Source: UBA4582 sp038106185 (GTDB lineage Bacteria > Pseudomonadota > Gammaproteobacteria > Pseudomonadales > Azotimanducaceae). From it: a stretch of 64,000 bases of DNA. How positions within the stretch are numbered: position 1 is the first letter of the stretch; every line of letters starts with the position of its first letter. Below the pieces are notes generated by a model, which worked only from the letters and a program-made list of their open reading frames with translations, had not been told where the DNA came from and ran no database searches. Below, piece after piece: positions 7,162-16,221 of this stretch. Where the stretch lies: the NCBI GenBank assembly GCA_038106185.1, contig JAYODE010000015.1, positions 1-64,000 of the forward strand, in the 5' to 3' direction. Both the position numbers and the translations under genes were made by a program.

Positions 7162-9503
7162 ACGACGCGCTCTCGCTTGGGTCCAAAGAAATGAGAGGGA
7201 ATGATGCCGCCGTTGTTATTCTCGCCATCAAATGTCTCAGCATTGGTCAGGTTTTCAACATACAGGCCAATCCTCCAGTCTTCGCCAGACTCATAGTTGA
7301 TGCGTAGCGAGACGTCCGTGTAGGAGTCTATTTTGGTTTCCGGCAAGTTTTCAAAGCCGCCGCCACGTTCTGATTCCCAGTAGACTTCGAGGCTTGTGGT
7401 GATAGCGCCTCGACTTGCCAACGGGAAGTTACCGTTCAGCACCGCTGCGCCGGTAAACTCTGGCGCCCAGAACAAGCTGCTACCCTCGCAGCTGTTTTCG
7501 GTTTCGCCGCCGCAGACGCTTTGCAGATTGACAGCTTCAGTGTCCAGGCTGGATAAGCCAAGGTACAGATCAAAGTTGTCATTCAGAATGGTTCTGACGG
7601 TACCCTCTAAACCCTGACCATCAACCTGGCCTATATTCTTGACGGCGGCGGCGCCGCCATCAAAGACCAGCACCTGAAGGTCTTTATAGTCATAAAAGAA
7701 GGCCGAGAGGTTCAGTTCAGTTCGGCCTTCAAATAACGTACCCTTGTAGCCTATCTCCCAAGAGTCGACAGTCTCTGGCTCAAAAGCGTTCGGCCGATAG
7801 CCTTCTGCCTGAGTCACATCGGTCGTGCCGCCACCGACTGGGTCTCCTGCCGCATCTTCCAGAGCAAAGCTACCAAAGCCGCCAGACTTGAAGCCTTCCG
7901 TGTAACTGCCGTAGAACATGGTGTCGTTATTGGGCTCAAACCGCAGAATCGCCCGGCTCTGAGTGTCACTCCAGGTCTTGCTGTCAGAAATGGCGCCATC
8001 AGTGGCAAAGGTATAGGCCCAATAGGCGCCAAGATCACTTTCGGGTGTTGGAACATTGATAGAGAAGTTTTTCTTGTCGCTGCTGTAACGCACGCCAAGA
8101 CCCAGGCTCCATTGCTCAGTGAAGGCGTAATTCACGTCAACGTAGGCGCCCCAGCCAGAATAGTCACCGATGATTCTGCCTGTTTCCGTCAGGTTGCCAT
8201 CAGCGCTGGGAGAAAAATCTGAGCCATAGTAGGCGTACAAGTCAGCACAGCCGGTGAAGGTCATGCCAGAGTTGTAGTAAGCACCATAATACTGACAGAA
8301 ATAGTCTTCGGCGCCGGCAAACTTGAACAAAGTATCGATGTTCTCTTTGTAATAGGACGCACCGGCATACCAGGACAAGGCGCTGTCACCAGTTGACGCC
8401 AGACGAATCTCCTGCTGAAAATAGTCGCCCTTCTGGTCTTGGCCATAATTATTGATGTTCAGCGGCGTCCCATCATAGTCCTCGGTGTAATAGTACTCAT
8501 GGTCCTTATAACCGGTGTTCGATGTGATGGTAGCAAAGCCGAGATCGTAGTCGAGCTGCAGCCCCAAGGTAAGAATCTTAGCGTCATCTCTATCGCCGCT
8601 GGAGCGGTCAAGGTCTGCATCTTGGGGACCGCCGCGCAAGTTCACGTCGCCCAAGGCGGCCTCAAAGGTCTCCCAGATTACGCCGCTCTCGATCGCGCGA
8701 TACACAGAGCCGGATTGCTCTCTGTCTTCATATTCGGCAGTACCGCGAGCAGTGAGGTTTTCACCAATAAAGGTGCCCGACAAGCGCAGAGCGGATTTGT
8801 CATGGGCGATCAGTTCGCTGCCGTCAAACAGGTTGTCGACAAATCCGTCTTCCTCTGAATGATAGCCAGCAACTCGCAGCGCGAAGCTGTCGTTAACGGG
8901 TATGTTGAGTGCACCTTCGGCTCTGAGCCGGTTGCCTTGACCCGCATCCAGGTCAATATAGCCATCGACGGCGTCAGCAATCTTGGCTTTCGCAGTGTAG
9001 ACGCTAAAGGCGCCGCCGATGGAATTTCGGCCGAACAGGAAGCCCTGCGGGCCTCGAAGTATCTCGGCGCGTTCCATGTCATAGAGACTGGTTACCGCAG
9101 ACCCATTGCGACCTTCATACAGATCGTTTTTGAAAAACGCAGCAGACGGATCTCCGCCAACCCCGAAATCTTGAGTTCGAACGCCTCGAACACTGATGGC
9201 ATCTATGAAGCTGTCCTGGCTGTTGCCGGAAACACCGGGCGTGAAGGAGACGAGATCCTTGACGTCGTTTAGATTAACTTCTCTCACAAAGTCGCCAGAC
9301 AGGGCGGTGATAGCCAGCGGTACATCCTGCACCGACTCGGAGCGTTTGGTCGCGGTGACAACCACCTCCTCAAGCACACGATTCTCGGCGCTGGCATGGG
9401 CAGACAAGCCTGCCGTCATAACCAGAGCGATACCATGGGCCAGTGGTGAGAGTTTGAATGGAAAAGCGGTTGGTCGCTGACTTTGGATCGAAGGTCGTTT
9501 CAC
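7128..9503 (-). CDS. TonB-dependent outer-membrane receptor
   Basis: This 791-residue protein has a long positively charged N-region and a signal peptide cleaved near residue 39 (AHASAEN). The TonB box EEVVVTA is at residues 45-51. The plug domain holds VQDVPLAITAL and the segment RAEILRGPQGFLFGRNSIGG (145-164). The rest is a 22-strand-type barrel ending in VVGIRFF plus five residues. The ligand is unknown; the sequence resembles the broad marine receptor group rather than a specific siderophore receptor. It lies between the polyamine importer and polyamine catabolic genes, on the opposite strand, next to a TPR-sulfotransferase. Residues 334-345 form a tyrosine-rich acidic patch (DHEYYYTEDYDG). 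Its 3' end lies in a duplicated gap flank, but both copies are identical. Confidence 0.93.
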   Translation of the reverse strand: MKRPSIQSQRPTAFPFKLSPLAHGIALVMTAGLSAHASAENRVLEEVVVTATKRSESVQDVPLAITALSGDFVREVNLNDVKDLVSFTPGVSGNSQDSFIDAISVRGVRTQDFGVGGDPSAAFFKNDLYEGRNGSAVTSLYDMERAEILRGPQGFLFGRNSIGGAFSVYTAKAKIADAVDGYIDLDAGQGNRLRAEGALNIPVNDSFALRVAGYHSEEDGFVDNLFDGSELIAHDKSALRLSGTFIGENLTARGTAEYEDREQSGSVYRAIESGVIWETFEAALGDVNLRGGPQDADLDRSSGDRDDAKILTLGLQLDYDLGFATITSNTGYKDHEYYYTEDYDGTPLNINNYGQDQKGDYFQQEIRLASTGDSALSWYAGASYYKENIDTLFKFAGAEDYFCQYYGAYYNSGMTFTGCADLYAYYGSDFSPSADGNLTETGRIIGDYSGWGAYVDVNYAFTEQWSLGLGVRYSSDKKNFSINVPTPESDLGAYWAYTFATDGAISDSKTWSDTQSRAILRFEPNNDTMFYGSYTEGFKSGGFGSFALEDAAGDPVGGGTTDVTQAEGYRPNAFEPETVDSWEIGYKGTLFEGRTELNLSAFFYDYKDLQVLVFDGGAAAVKNIGQVDGQGLEGTVRTILNDNFDLYLGLSSLDTEAVNLQSVCGGETENSCEGSSLFWAPEFTGAAVLNGNFPLASRGAITTSLEVYWESERGGGFENLPETKIDSYTDVSLRINYESGEDWRIGLYVENLTNAETFDGENNNGGIIPSHFFGPKRERVVGIRFFSTMLN

Positions 9504-9597
9504 GATGACTCCAGATTGTTCTTATTCAGATAGTTAAATTATACGATTTGGCCACTCAGGTATACCTCTGAGGGAGAATTTGTTTGGCGTTTACACC

Positions 9598-11193
9598 TTA
9601 GGATTGTGTGGGCTCATCGGCCGGCTTCGGGTGCGCGCTGAGTATGGCAGACATGGGTTCGAGTTGATGGGCATAGCGACGCCAACGTCCCACCGAGCGG
9701 CTGTGAGCTGGCTCTCTCACTTGCACCGCGCTGGCTGTCGAAACAGCACTGGGTTGCTCATGAAAGGTCAAGCAGGCCGGTTCCCATTCGAGCCCAAGGA
9801 AACTGATCAGGCGGCGAGCATTGGGCTCCAGGTTTTGCACCGTCTCTTCGTAGGAAACATCAAGGAATCGATGGCCAAAGCGCTCACGCCAGGTAGCCAT
9901 AAGCTGGCGGTAGCGGACATGATGACGAGCCATCTCCTGCTGGTCGTAAGAATGCAGGTAAGCATCGGCGAACAGCTGTTTATAGCTGGCGAAGCAAGCA
10001 TCCATTGGGTCCCGTTGAAGGTGGACAATTTTAGCGTTTGGTAGAGCTGCAAGAATCAGAGGAATCATCAGGTAATTCTGTGGCAACTTGTCAACGAAAT
10101 AGGCGGAGTCGCCCCGTTGTTTGCGTGTGGTGTCCATATAGAGCTCGCCCAGTTGCGCTGGATTGAGTGCTGCGGCGCTGGCGAAGAATGCGCTGGAGAA
10201 GCGTTTTGGATCTCGATAGTCACTGAGTCGACGAACCGCCAGGCTCAGTTGCTGCAACTCTCCGGCTGATTTTACCTGCGAGTGACTGCTGATAATGCGC
10301 TCGATCAGGGTAGTGCCGGTGCGAGGTTGACCAACTACGAAGATAGCGCCATTGGCTTCGCAACCTTTACCAACTCGTGCCAGCCAATCCGTCGTGAAGG
10401 TTGCCTGCAGGTCAGCAAACATCTGTACTTCTGCGGCTTCATCAAATTCGACGGTGCTGCGGCGCTGCTGTGCCCCCAGTTCAAAGGCATCAAAGGCATC
10501 CTTCCATTCTTCCAGATCCTCCAGTTCCTTACCGATGGCATAGGCGTAGAACGCCTTGGCACGGGCCGACAAACTGTGTTGTGCGAGGAACTGTCGCATG
10601 CTTGTAATATGGGCATGGTCCCGCGCCCGTCGGGTGTTGGATAGCACCCAGTGCGCCTGCGGGCTATTGGGCTGAATGAGTAGTAACCGCTCAATCAGTT
10701 GGATAGCTTCTGCGGTGTTGCCACGGTAAACCAGGTTGTTCGCCAGGTTTAACAGAAAGGCCGGGTGCTCGGGTCGCTGTCTGACTGCGGCGCTAAAACT
10801 GCGGCCTGCCGCATCAAACTCACCGATCAAAGAATACACAGTGCCTATCAGGTCGTGGACCATGGGGTCATCACTTGCCGTCTTGACGGCCTCGGTCAGC
10901 GCAGCATCGGCACGCACGACCTGACCTTCATTCATAAACAAGCGCGCGAGTTGGGCCCAGGCTGCGCTGTGCCCAGGATCGAGAGTTGTGACAGACCCAA
11001 AGGCCTGAAAGGCGGTCTGGCGATCCTGTGCCTGCAAGGCCGTGAGACCCACCAAAAAGTGGGCTTGGGGTAAATCCCGCTTGATCGCCAGCGCTTGTCT
11101 GCAACACTCGGAAGCGGTGTTGATATCACCCTGCGTGAGCGCGTTAAACCCAGTTCGCAGTAGCGTCCTTAATTTTTGCTCTCCGACTGACAT
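9598..11193 (-). CDS. TPR-repeat sulfotransferase
   Basis: This protein has about 531 residues if started at the ATG at 11193; an in-frame TTG at 11229 would add 12. The N-terminal half is TPR repeats: LLRTGFNALTQGDINTASEC, AHFLVGLTALQAQDRQTAFQ and others, to about residue 190. The C-terminal half is a Sulfotransfer_3-type domain with the PAPS 5'-phosphosulfate loop GQPRTGTTLIERIISSH, a 3'-phosphate segment in IVHLQRDPMDACFASYKQLF, and VGRWRRYAHQLEPM near the end. It should move sulfate from PAPS to an unknown acceptor. It has no signal peptide and is probably cytoplasmic. It is transcribed toward the TonB receptor gene on the same strand, about 95 bases upstream of it. No strong ribosome-binding site decides between the two starts. 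Confidence 0.85.
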   Translation of the reverse strand: MSVGEQKLRTLLRTGFNALTQGDINTASECCRQALAIKRDLPQAHFLVGLTALQAQDRQTAFQAFGSVTTLDPGHSAAWAQLARLFMNEGQVVRADAALTEAVKTASDDPMVHDLIGTVYSLIGEFDAAGRSFSAAVRQRPEHPAFLLNLANNLVYRGNTAEAIQLIERLLLIQPNSPQAHWVLSNTRRARDHAHITSMRQFLAQHSLSARAKAFYAYAIGKELEDLEEWKDAFDAFELGAQQRRSTVEFDEAAEVQMFADLQATFTTDWLARVGKGCEANGAIFVVGQPRTGTTLIERIISSHSQVKSAGELQQLSLAVRRLSDYRDPKRFSSAFFASAAALNPAQLGELYMDTTRKQRGDSAYFVDKLPQNYLMIPLILAALPNAKIVHLQRDPMDACFASYKQLFADAYLHSYDQQEMARHHVRYRQLMATWRERFGHRFLDVSYEETVQNLEPNARRLISFLGLEWEPACLTFHEQPSAVSTASAVQVREPAHSRSVGRWRRYAHQLEPMSAILSAHPKPADEPTQS

Positions 11194-11280
11194 GGCGATC
11201 AATACTCTTGGTGAAAAAGCCCATTTCAAGGCATAATGTCATGTTTGAAAAGCCCAAACAACGAGTCGACTAGGGCTAAG

Positions 11281-11334
11281 ACAAGAACTAGGACTAGAAC
11301 TAGAACTAGAACTAGAACTAGGACAAGGACAAGG
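11281..11334. repeat. AACTAG-type hexamer array in the 5' leader of the transaminase gene
   Basis: AGAACTAGAACTAGAACTAG-type repeats, flanked by GGACTAG and GGACAAGGACAAGG variants, run from about 11281 to 11334. They end ten bases before the ATG at 11345, so the final AAGG units may serve as the ribosome-binding site. Confidence 0.8.
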
Positions 11335-11344
11335 TAACTCGGCT

Positions 11345-12718
11345 ATGGCAAGAAACCTCTCCAGCGCAGCACTCAAGGAAATGGATCGCAAGACTTTGTT
11401 GCATCCTTTTACTGACTATCAGCAGTATGCCAAAACCGGTGGGCGAGTGGTGACCCGCGCAGAGCACATCTATATCACCGATTCTGATAACAAACAGTTA
11501 CTTGACGGTATGTCGGGACTCTGGTGCTGTAGTTTGGGTTACAGCCAGCCATCGATCAACTTAGCGATTAAAGAGCAGCTGGAACGCTTGCCCTATTACA
11601 ACAGTTTCTTTAATTGCAGCAATGATGCAGCGGTCAGCATGGCAAATGCGTTAGTAGAGATTCTGCCGGCGCATCTGAATCATATCTTTTTCACCAATTC
11701 TGGCAGTGAAGCCAATGACACTAACATCCGCCTGGTGCATCGCTATTTCGATGCCTTGGGTAAGCCGGGTAAGAAAAACATTATCGGCCGGCACAATGGC
11801 TATCATGGCAGCACGATCGCCGCTGCCAGCCTGGGTGGCATGGGTTACATGCATGAACAGTTTATCGGTTTGACCTATACCCATCATATCCAGCAACCCT
11901 ACTGGTATGAAGAATGCCGAGATTTGGATGCTGAGGCGTTTGGTCTCGTTGCCGCCAATGCATTGGCGGCAAAGATCGACGAGTTGGGCGCTGATACGGT
12001 AGCGGCCTTTATCGCCGAGCCGATTCAAGGTGCCGGTGGTGTGATTGTGCCACCCGCCAGTTATTGGCCGGCGGTGGCAAAAATTTGTCGTGACCGTGAT
12101 GTTCTGCTGATAAGCGATGAGGTGATCTGTGGTTTTGGTCGTACGGGTCAGTGGTTTGGTTGCCAGACCTATGATTTCGAACCGGACCTTCTGACCTTCG
12201 CTAAGGGCGTCACCAATGGCTATCAACCTCTGGGCGGGGTTGCCGTGTCTGACAAGGTGATGGATGTGTTGCAGTCACAGAGTGTCGAATTTGCCCATGG
12301 ATTCACCTATTCCGGTCACCCGGTTGCCTGTGCTGCGGGCCTGGCAACTTTGGAAATTTATAAGCAGACCGATATCGTTGGGTATGTGGCGCAGGATCTG
12401 GCGCGCTATTTCAACACTCGATGGCGACAGTTGGCTGATCACCCGATTGTAGGAGAGGCTCGCACTCAGGGCATGCTGGGTGCGCTTGAACTGGTTCGAG
12501 ACAAGTCCTCTCGCGCGCGGCTCGCGCCTGAATCAAAAGCCTCAATCTACTGCCGAGACAGGGCAATTCATCATGGTTTGATGGTTCGCGCCGTCAAAGA
12601 CGCGATGATCAGCGCACCGCCCTATGTCTGTAGCAAGGCAGAAATCGATCTGCTGATTGATCGACTGGTAAAGGCCTTGGATGATACCGCTCGTCATTAT
12701 GGTATCAATGAATCATGA
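11345..12718 (+). CDS. spuC: putrescine/polyamine:pyruvate aminotransferase (SpuC family, class III)
   Basis: This 457-residue PLP enzyme of class III has GSEANDTNIR (119-128), GRHNGYHGST (148-157), AAFIAEPIQGAGGVIVPP (220-237), the PLP-contact aspartate in ISDEVICGFGRTG (Asp258), and the Schiff-base lysine in LLTFAKGVTNGYQPLGG (Lys287). It follows Pseudomonas SpuC nearly end to end. It should convert putrescine (or cadaverine or spermidine) with pyruvate to the aminoaldehyde and alanine. It overlaps the next gene by four bases (ATGA at 12715). The tandem hexamer array directly precedes its start. Confidence 0.88.
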   Translation: MARNLSSAALKEMDRKTLLHPFTDYQQYAKTGGRVVTRAEHIYITDSDNKQLLDGMSGLWCCSLGYSQPSINLAIKEQLERLPYYNSFFNCSNDAAVSMANALVEILPAHLNHIFFTNSGSEANDTNIRLVHRYFDALGKPGKKNIIGRHNGYHGSTIAAASLGGMGYMHEQFIGLTYTHHIQQPYWYEECRDLDAEAFGLVAANALAAKIDELGADTVAAFIAEPIQGAGGVIVPPASYWPAVAKICRDRDVLLISDEVICGFGRTGQWFGCQTYDFEPDLLTFAKGVTNGYQPLGGVAVSDKVMDVLQSQSVEFAHGFTYSGHPVACAAGLATLEIYKQTDIVGYVAQDLARYFNTRWRQLADHPIVGEARTQGMLGALELVRDKSSRARLAPESKASIYCRDRAIHHGLMVRAVKDAMISAPPYVCSKAEIDLLIDRLVKALDDTARHYGINES

Positions 12719-13494
12719 GACCACTCGTTCTGGTGCCTTGCGATGTGAAACCCGTCGAAGGGCATCCCTTTCATTGTGTCGGTGAAAAATACATTAACGC
12801 TGTCAGCCATGGCGCCGGCGTCCAAGCCCTGCTGGTGCCTGCGATTGGTGCAGGACAAGATCTGCAGTCTATGGAACAACAAACCGATATAGACGGTTTA
12901 TTGGACCTGGCACAGGGTTTGTTTCTGACCGGTAGCGTCAGTAACGTTGAGCCGCAGCGGTATGGCAACACCAGTGCGCCACTGGATATCAAACAGGACA
13001 GGCAACGAGACTCGACCGTTTTTCCCCTGCTGGAAAGAGCACTGGCGCGACGAATGCCGATTTTGGCTGTTTGCCGGGGTATCCAGGAACTGAATGTTGC
13101 CGTTGGGGGTACCCTTTACCATGCGGTGCATGAGCAACCTGGATACGCCGATCATCGAGAGCAAGACGGTGTAAGTCGCGACCAGATGTATGCGCCAGTG
13201 CATGATGTGGATGTGATTGCCGGTGGTTTGCTTGAAAAAATAGTTGCCTGCCAATGCTTCGCTGTAAACTCACTTCATGGCCAGGCGATAGCGCAGTTGG
13301 GTCCGGGATTGCGAGCCGAGGCAGTATCTAAAGACGGTGTGATCGAGGCCGTGTCAATAGAGGGTCAGTTCGCGCTGGGCGTACAATGGCATCCGGAGTG
13401 GGCCTTTGCGGAAAATCCCCAGTCGCGAGCCATCTTTGCTGCCTTTGGTGACGCGGTTCGAGCCTACTCTTTGAACCAGCCGGCGAAAACTTGA
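12715..13494 (+). CDS. puuD: gamma-glutamyl-gamma-aminobutyrate hydrolase (PuuD/SpuA family)
   Basis: This is a 259-residue class I glutamine-amidotransferase-like hydrolase. The nucleophile is Cys120 in ILAVCRGIQELNVAVGG, and the catalytic His226 and Glu228 are in GVQWHPEW. GLFLTGSVSNVEP near residue 68 is typical of the C26 peptidase PuuD. It releases GABA from gamma-glutamyl-GABA in the last step of the gamma-glutamylated putrescine pathway. It is translationally coupled to the transaminase gene. Confidence 0.9.
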   Translation: MRPLVLVPCDVKPVEGHPFHCVGEKYINAVSHGAGVQALLVPAIGAGQDLQSMEQQTDIDGLLDLAQGLFLTGSVSNVEPQRYGNTSAPLDIKQDRQRDSTVFPLLERALARRMPILAVCRGIQELNVAVGGTLYHAVHEQPGYADHREQDGVSRDQMYAPVHDVDVIAGGLLEKIVACQCFAVNSLHGQAIAQLGPGLRAEAVSKDGVIEAVSIEGQFALGVQWHPEWAFAENPQSRAIFAAFGDAVRAYSLNQPAKT

Positions 13495-13581
13495 GTGACC
13501 CAATGTTCAAACTGCACGGATCATCGGTCCGGCAAACCAACCTCAATAAAAACCTCTTAAACTTAATCAGGAACTTTTTGT

Positions 13582-14907
13582 ATGTCAGCGCTACCGGATC
13601 CCATATCAGCCCATGTTGAGTTGCTCTTCTCTGATATGAATGGTGTCCCTCGAGGCAAGGTGATTGACGGATCTAGCTTGAAACCCGGTTATCGACCTCA
13701 CATGGGATTTTCTCTGTTATTCCAGACTATTAATGGCGAGTACGCAGACATACTCGATCGGCTTAATCCAAAAGACGAAGACATGCAGCTGGAGCCTGAT
13801 TGGTCCACATACAGGGCGACGCCCTGGAAGGAAGATGATCATAGCCAGGTGATTTGTCGCTCTCTGAACAAGAACGGCCAACCCACGACCGTCGACTCGA
13901 GAAATGTTCTACTAGAAATTCTCGGTCAATATGCGCTAGCTGGTTGGTTTCCTATCGTTGCCCCAGAGGTCGAGTTCTATCTCGTACAGCCCGTCCAGGA
14001 TCCAAGAAATGCTCTGGTGCCAGCCACGGGTCAGAATGGTCGGCTGGAATCCGGTGGTGAATCATTCAGTATCGATGCCCTGGATAAGTTTGAGGACTTT
14101 TTTGCGACCCTGCGCCAAACCTGCGCGAAGGCGAATATTCAGTTGGAAGGCTTGATTCATGAAATGGGGCCGGGGCAGATAGAGCTGAATGTTGGTCACG
14201 GCGATGCTTTGGATAAGGCGGATCAACTCTTTTTGCTGAAACGGGCCGTTAAAGCCTGCGCGTTGAAATGCAACATGACGGCGACCTTTATGGCCAAGCC
14301 CATAGAGGCAGCCGCCGGTAGTGGATTGCACATACACACCAGCATGAATGATGCCGACGGTAACAATGTTTTCGCTCTACAGGATGGTCAAGCGACAGCC
14401 ATGCTCAGGTATTACATCGGCGGCTTGCAGCACTATTTACCGCGCGCGTTTGCATTATTTTCGCCCTCCATCAACAGCTATAAGCGTTTCGTGCCTGACC
14501 TGTCTGCGCCCGTGAATCTGGAGTGGGGTTATGACAATCGCACTACCGGTTTTCGAATTCCCTATGACACAGACGAAAATGGTCGGGTCGAAAACCGAAT
14601 AGCTGGTGCTGATGCCAATCCTTACTTATTTACAGCGGCGACGCTGGCTTGTGGGCTGTTGGGAATTCGCGAGAAACTTGAGCCCAGAGCGCCGGTTGAA
14701 GGTAATGCCTATTATCTGAAGTTGCCGGCTGCATTCCCGAGAGACTTGGGCGCGGCCTTGGTCGAGTTGCAAAACTGTCAGCCGATCATCGATCTGATCG
14801 GCAAAGACTTCATTGATTCTTTTGTCTCCATCAAGCAGATGGAAATCGACCATTTTCAGGCTGAGATATCTCTGTGGGAGCAGCGTTACCTGTGTGAGTT
14901 GTTGTAA
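13582..14907 (+). CDS. puuA: gamma-glutamylputrescine synthetase (glutamine synthetase-like, PuuA/SpuI family)
   Basis: This 441-residue glutamine-synthetase-fold protein starts with an LLFSDMNGVPRGKVI beta-grasp segment. It has the metal and ATP elements APEVEFYLV, AGSGLHIHTSMND and NSYKRFVPD, followed by DNRTTGFRIP, and lacks the adenylylation loop of true GlnA. True GlnA is encoded separately at about 46 kb. Given its place between puuD and puuB, it should ligate glutamate to putrescine using ATP. The spacer to puuB is three bases. Confidence 0.9.
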   Translation: MSALPDPISAHVELLFSDMNGVPRGKVIDGSSLKPGYRPHMGFSLLFQTINGEYADILDRLNPKDEDMQLEPDWSTYRATPWKEDDHSQVICRSLNKNGQPTTVDSRNVLLEILGQYALAGWFPIVAPEVEFYLVQPVQDPRNALVPATGQNGRLESGGESFSIDALDKFEDFFATLRQTCAKANIQLEGLIHEMGPGQIELNVGHGDALDKADQLFLLKRAVKACALKCNMTATFMAKPIEAAAGSGLHIHTSMNDADGNNVFALQDGQATAMLRYYIGGLQHYLPRAFALFSPSINSYKRFVPDLSAPVNLEWGYDNRTTGFRIPYDTDENGRVENRIAGADANPYLFTAATLACGLLGIREKLEPRAPVEGNAYYLKLPAAFPRDLGAALVELQNCQPIIDLIGKDFIDSFVSIKQMEIDHFQAEISLWEQRYLCELL

Positions 14908-14910
14908 CCC

Positions 14911-16221
14911 ATGGGCGTGCGCCGTCAAGGTGGAGATCCCAGTATTGGTTATGATGATTCCTGGTATTACGCCACGGCTAAAGGGTTGGTGCGGCATCCA
15001 CAACTGACCGAGTCCATCGATGCGGATGTTTGCATCGTCGGTGCGGGTTATACCGGTTTGTCTGCGGCGATTGAACTCGCGGAGCAAGGCTACAAGGTGG
15101 TCGTTCTGGAGAGTCATCGTGTCGGCGCCGGTGCCTCAGGACGCAATGGTGGCGTGCTGGGGATGGGGCAGCGCAAGGACCAGGATGAGCTGGAGGCGAT
15201 GTTGGGTTTCGAGACTGCCAGGCGTATGTGGCAGGTGGCTTGTGATGCCAACGCACTGGTGAGAGACCGTATTCAACGCTACTCAATCGACTGTGACCTG
15301 ACGGATGGTGAGTTGCATGTAGCGCATCGAGCGCGGTATGTGGATGACCTAAGGCGCTACAACGACCATCTAGTGTCACGTTATGGATATACAGACCGGC
15401 GTTATGTTAGTCAGGCAGAAGTGCAGGACATGTTGGGCGTCGACACCTTTTATGGGGGCTCGCTTGATCTGCGCTCGGCGCATTTGCATCCTTTGAACCT
15501 CACCCTGGGTCTGGCGCGAGCGGCTGTGACCCTCGGAGTGCAGATCTTTGAGCAGTCGGCGGTGCTTGATTACCAGAGTCCTGCGATGGACCGAGTCATT
15601 GCCACAACGGCAGCTGGTCAGGTCAAATCGAAATTTTTGGTGCTGGCCTGTAACGGCTATCTCGGCAAACTCGATCGAGATGTCGGGGCCTATCAGATGC
15701 CCATCAACAATTTCATTCTGGCGACGGAACCCCTGGGACCAGAGCGTGCCCAAAAAATTAACCGAGACAATGTCGCGGTGGTCGATAGTCGATTTGTCGT
15801 GAATTATTTTCACAACTCGCCTGACGGTCGTTTGATTTTTGGCGGTGGTGAGAACTATTCACCGTTCTTTCCTCAAGATCTCAAAGGATTTGTTCGGCGG
15901 CATATGCTCGAGGTTTATCCGCAGCTTGCGGATGCCAGAATCGACTATGCCTGGGGAGGTACCTTGGCCATCACTATGCGGCGAATGCCGAATTTTGGTC
16001 GCAGCGGGCAGAATATCTATTGGGCCCAGGGTTACTCTGGGCATGGGATCGCGATGGCCAATATGGGCGGCAAATTGATTGCCGAGGCGATTGCAGGCCA
16101 GGCGTCCCGATTTGACCTGTTTGCCGATTTTCGACATCTGCCCTTCCCCGGTGGGCGTTGGCTGCGCTGGCCAGCCCTTGTGGCAGGGATGCTGTATTAT
16201 GCGCTGCTGGACCGGTTTTAG
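14911..16221 (+). CDS. puuB: FAD-dependent gamma-glutamylputrescine oxidase (PuuB-like, DAO family)
   Basis: This 436-residue oxidoreductase has an FAD-binding Rossmann segment VCIVGAGYTGLSAAIELAEQ around residues 40-60 and SHRVGAGASGRNGG shortly after, with a D-amino-acid-oxidase-type substrate domain. The C-terminal YWAQGYSGHGIAMANMGGKL is typical of the PuuB/OrdL group. It should oxidise gamma-glutamylputrescine to the aldehyde with release of ammonia. An aldehyde dehydrogenase (PuuC) would be needed next and is not in this window. Its stop overlaps the stop of the converging agmatinase gene by four bases. Confidence 0.87.
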   Translation: MGVRRQGGDPSIGYDDSWYYATAKGLVRHPQLTESIDADVCIVGAGYTGLSAAIELAEQGYKVVVLESHRVGAGASGRNGGVLGMGQRKDQDELEAMLGFETARRMWQVACDANALVRDRIQRYSIDCDLTDGELHVAHRARYVDDLRRYNDHLVSRYGYTDRRYVSQAEVQDMLGVDTFYGGSLDLRSAHLHPLNLTLGLARAAVTLGVQIFEQSAVLDYQSPAMDRVIATTAAGQVKSKFLVLACNGYLGKLDRDVGAYQMPINNFILATEPLGPERAQKINRDNVAVVDSRFVVNYFHNSPDGRLIFGGGENYSPFFPQDLKGFVRRHMLEVYPQLADARIDYAWGGTLAITMRRMPNFGRSGQNIYWAQGYSGHGIAMANMGGKLIAEAIAGQASRFDLFADFRHLPFPGGRWLRWPALVAGMLYYALLDRF

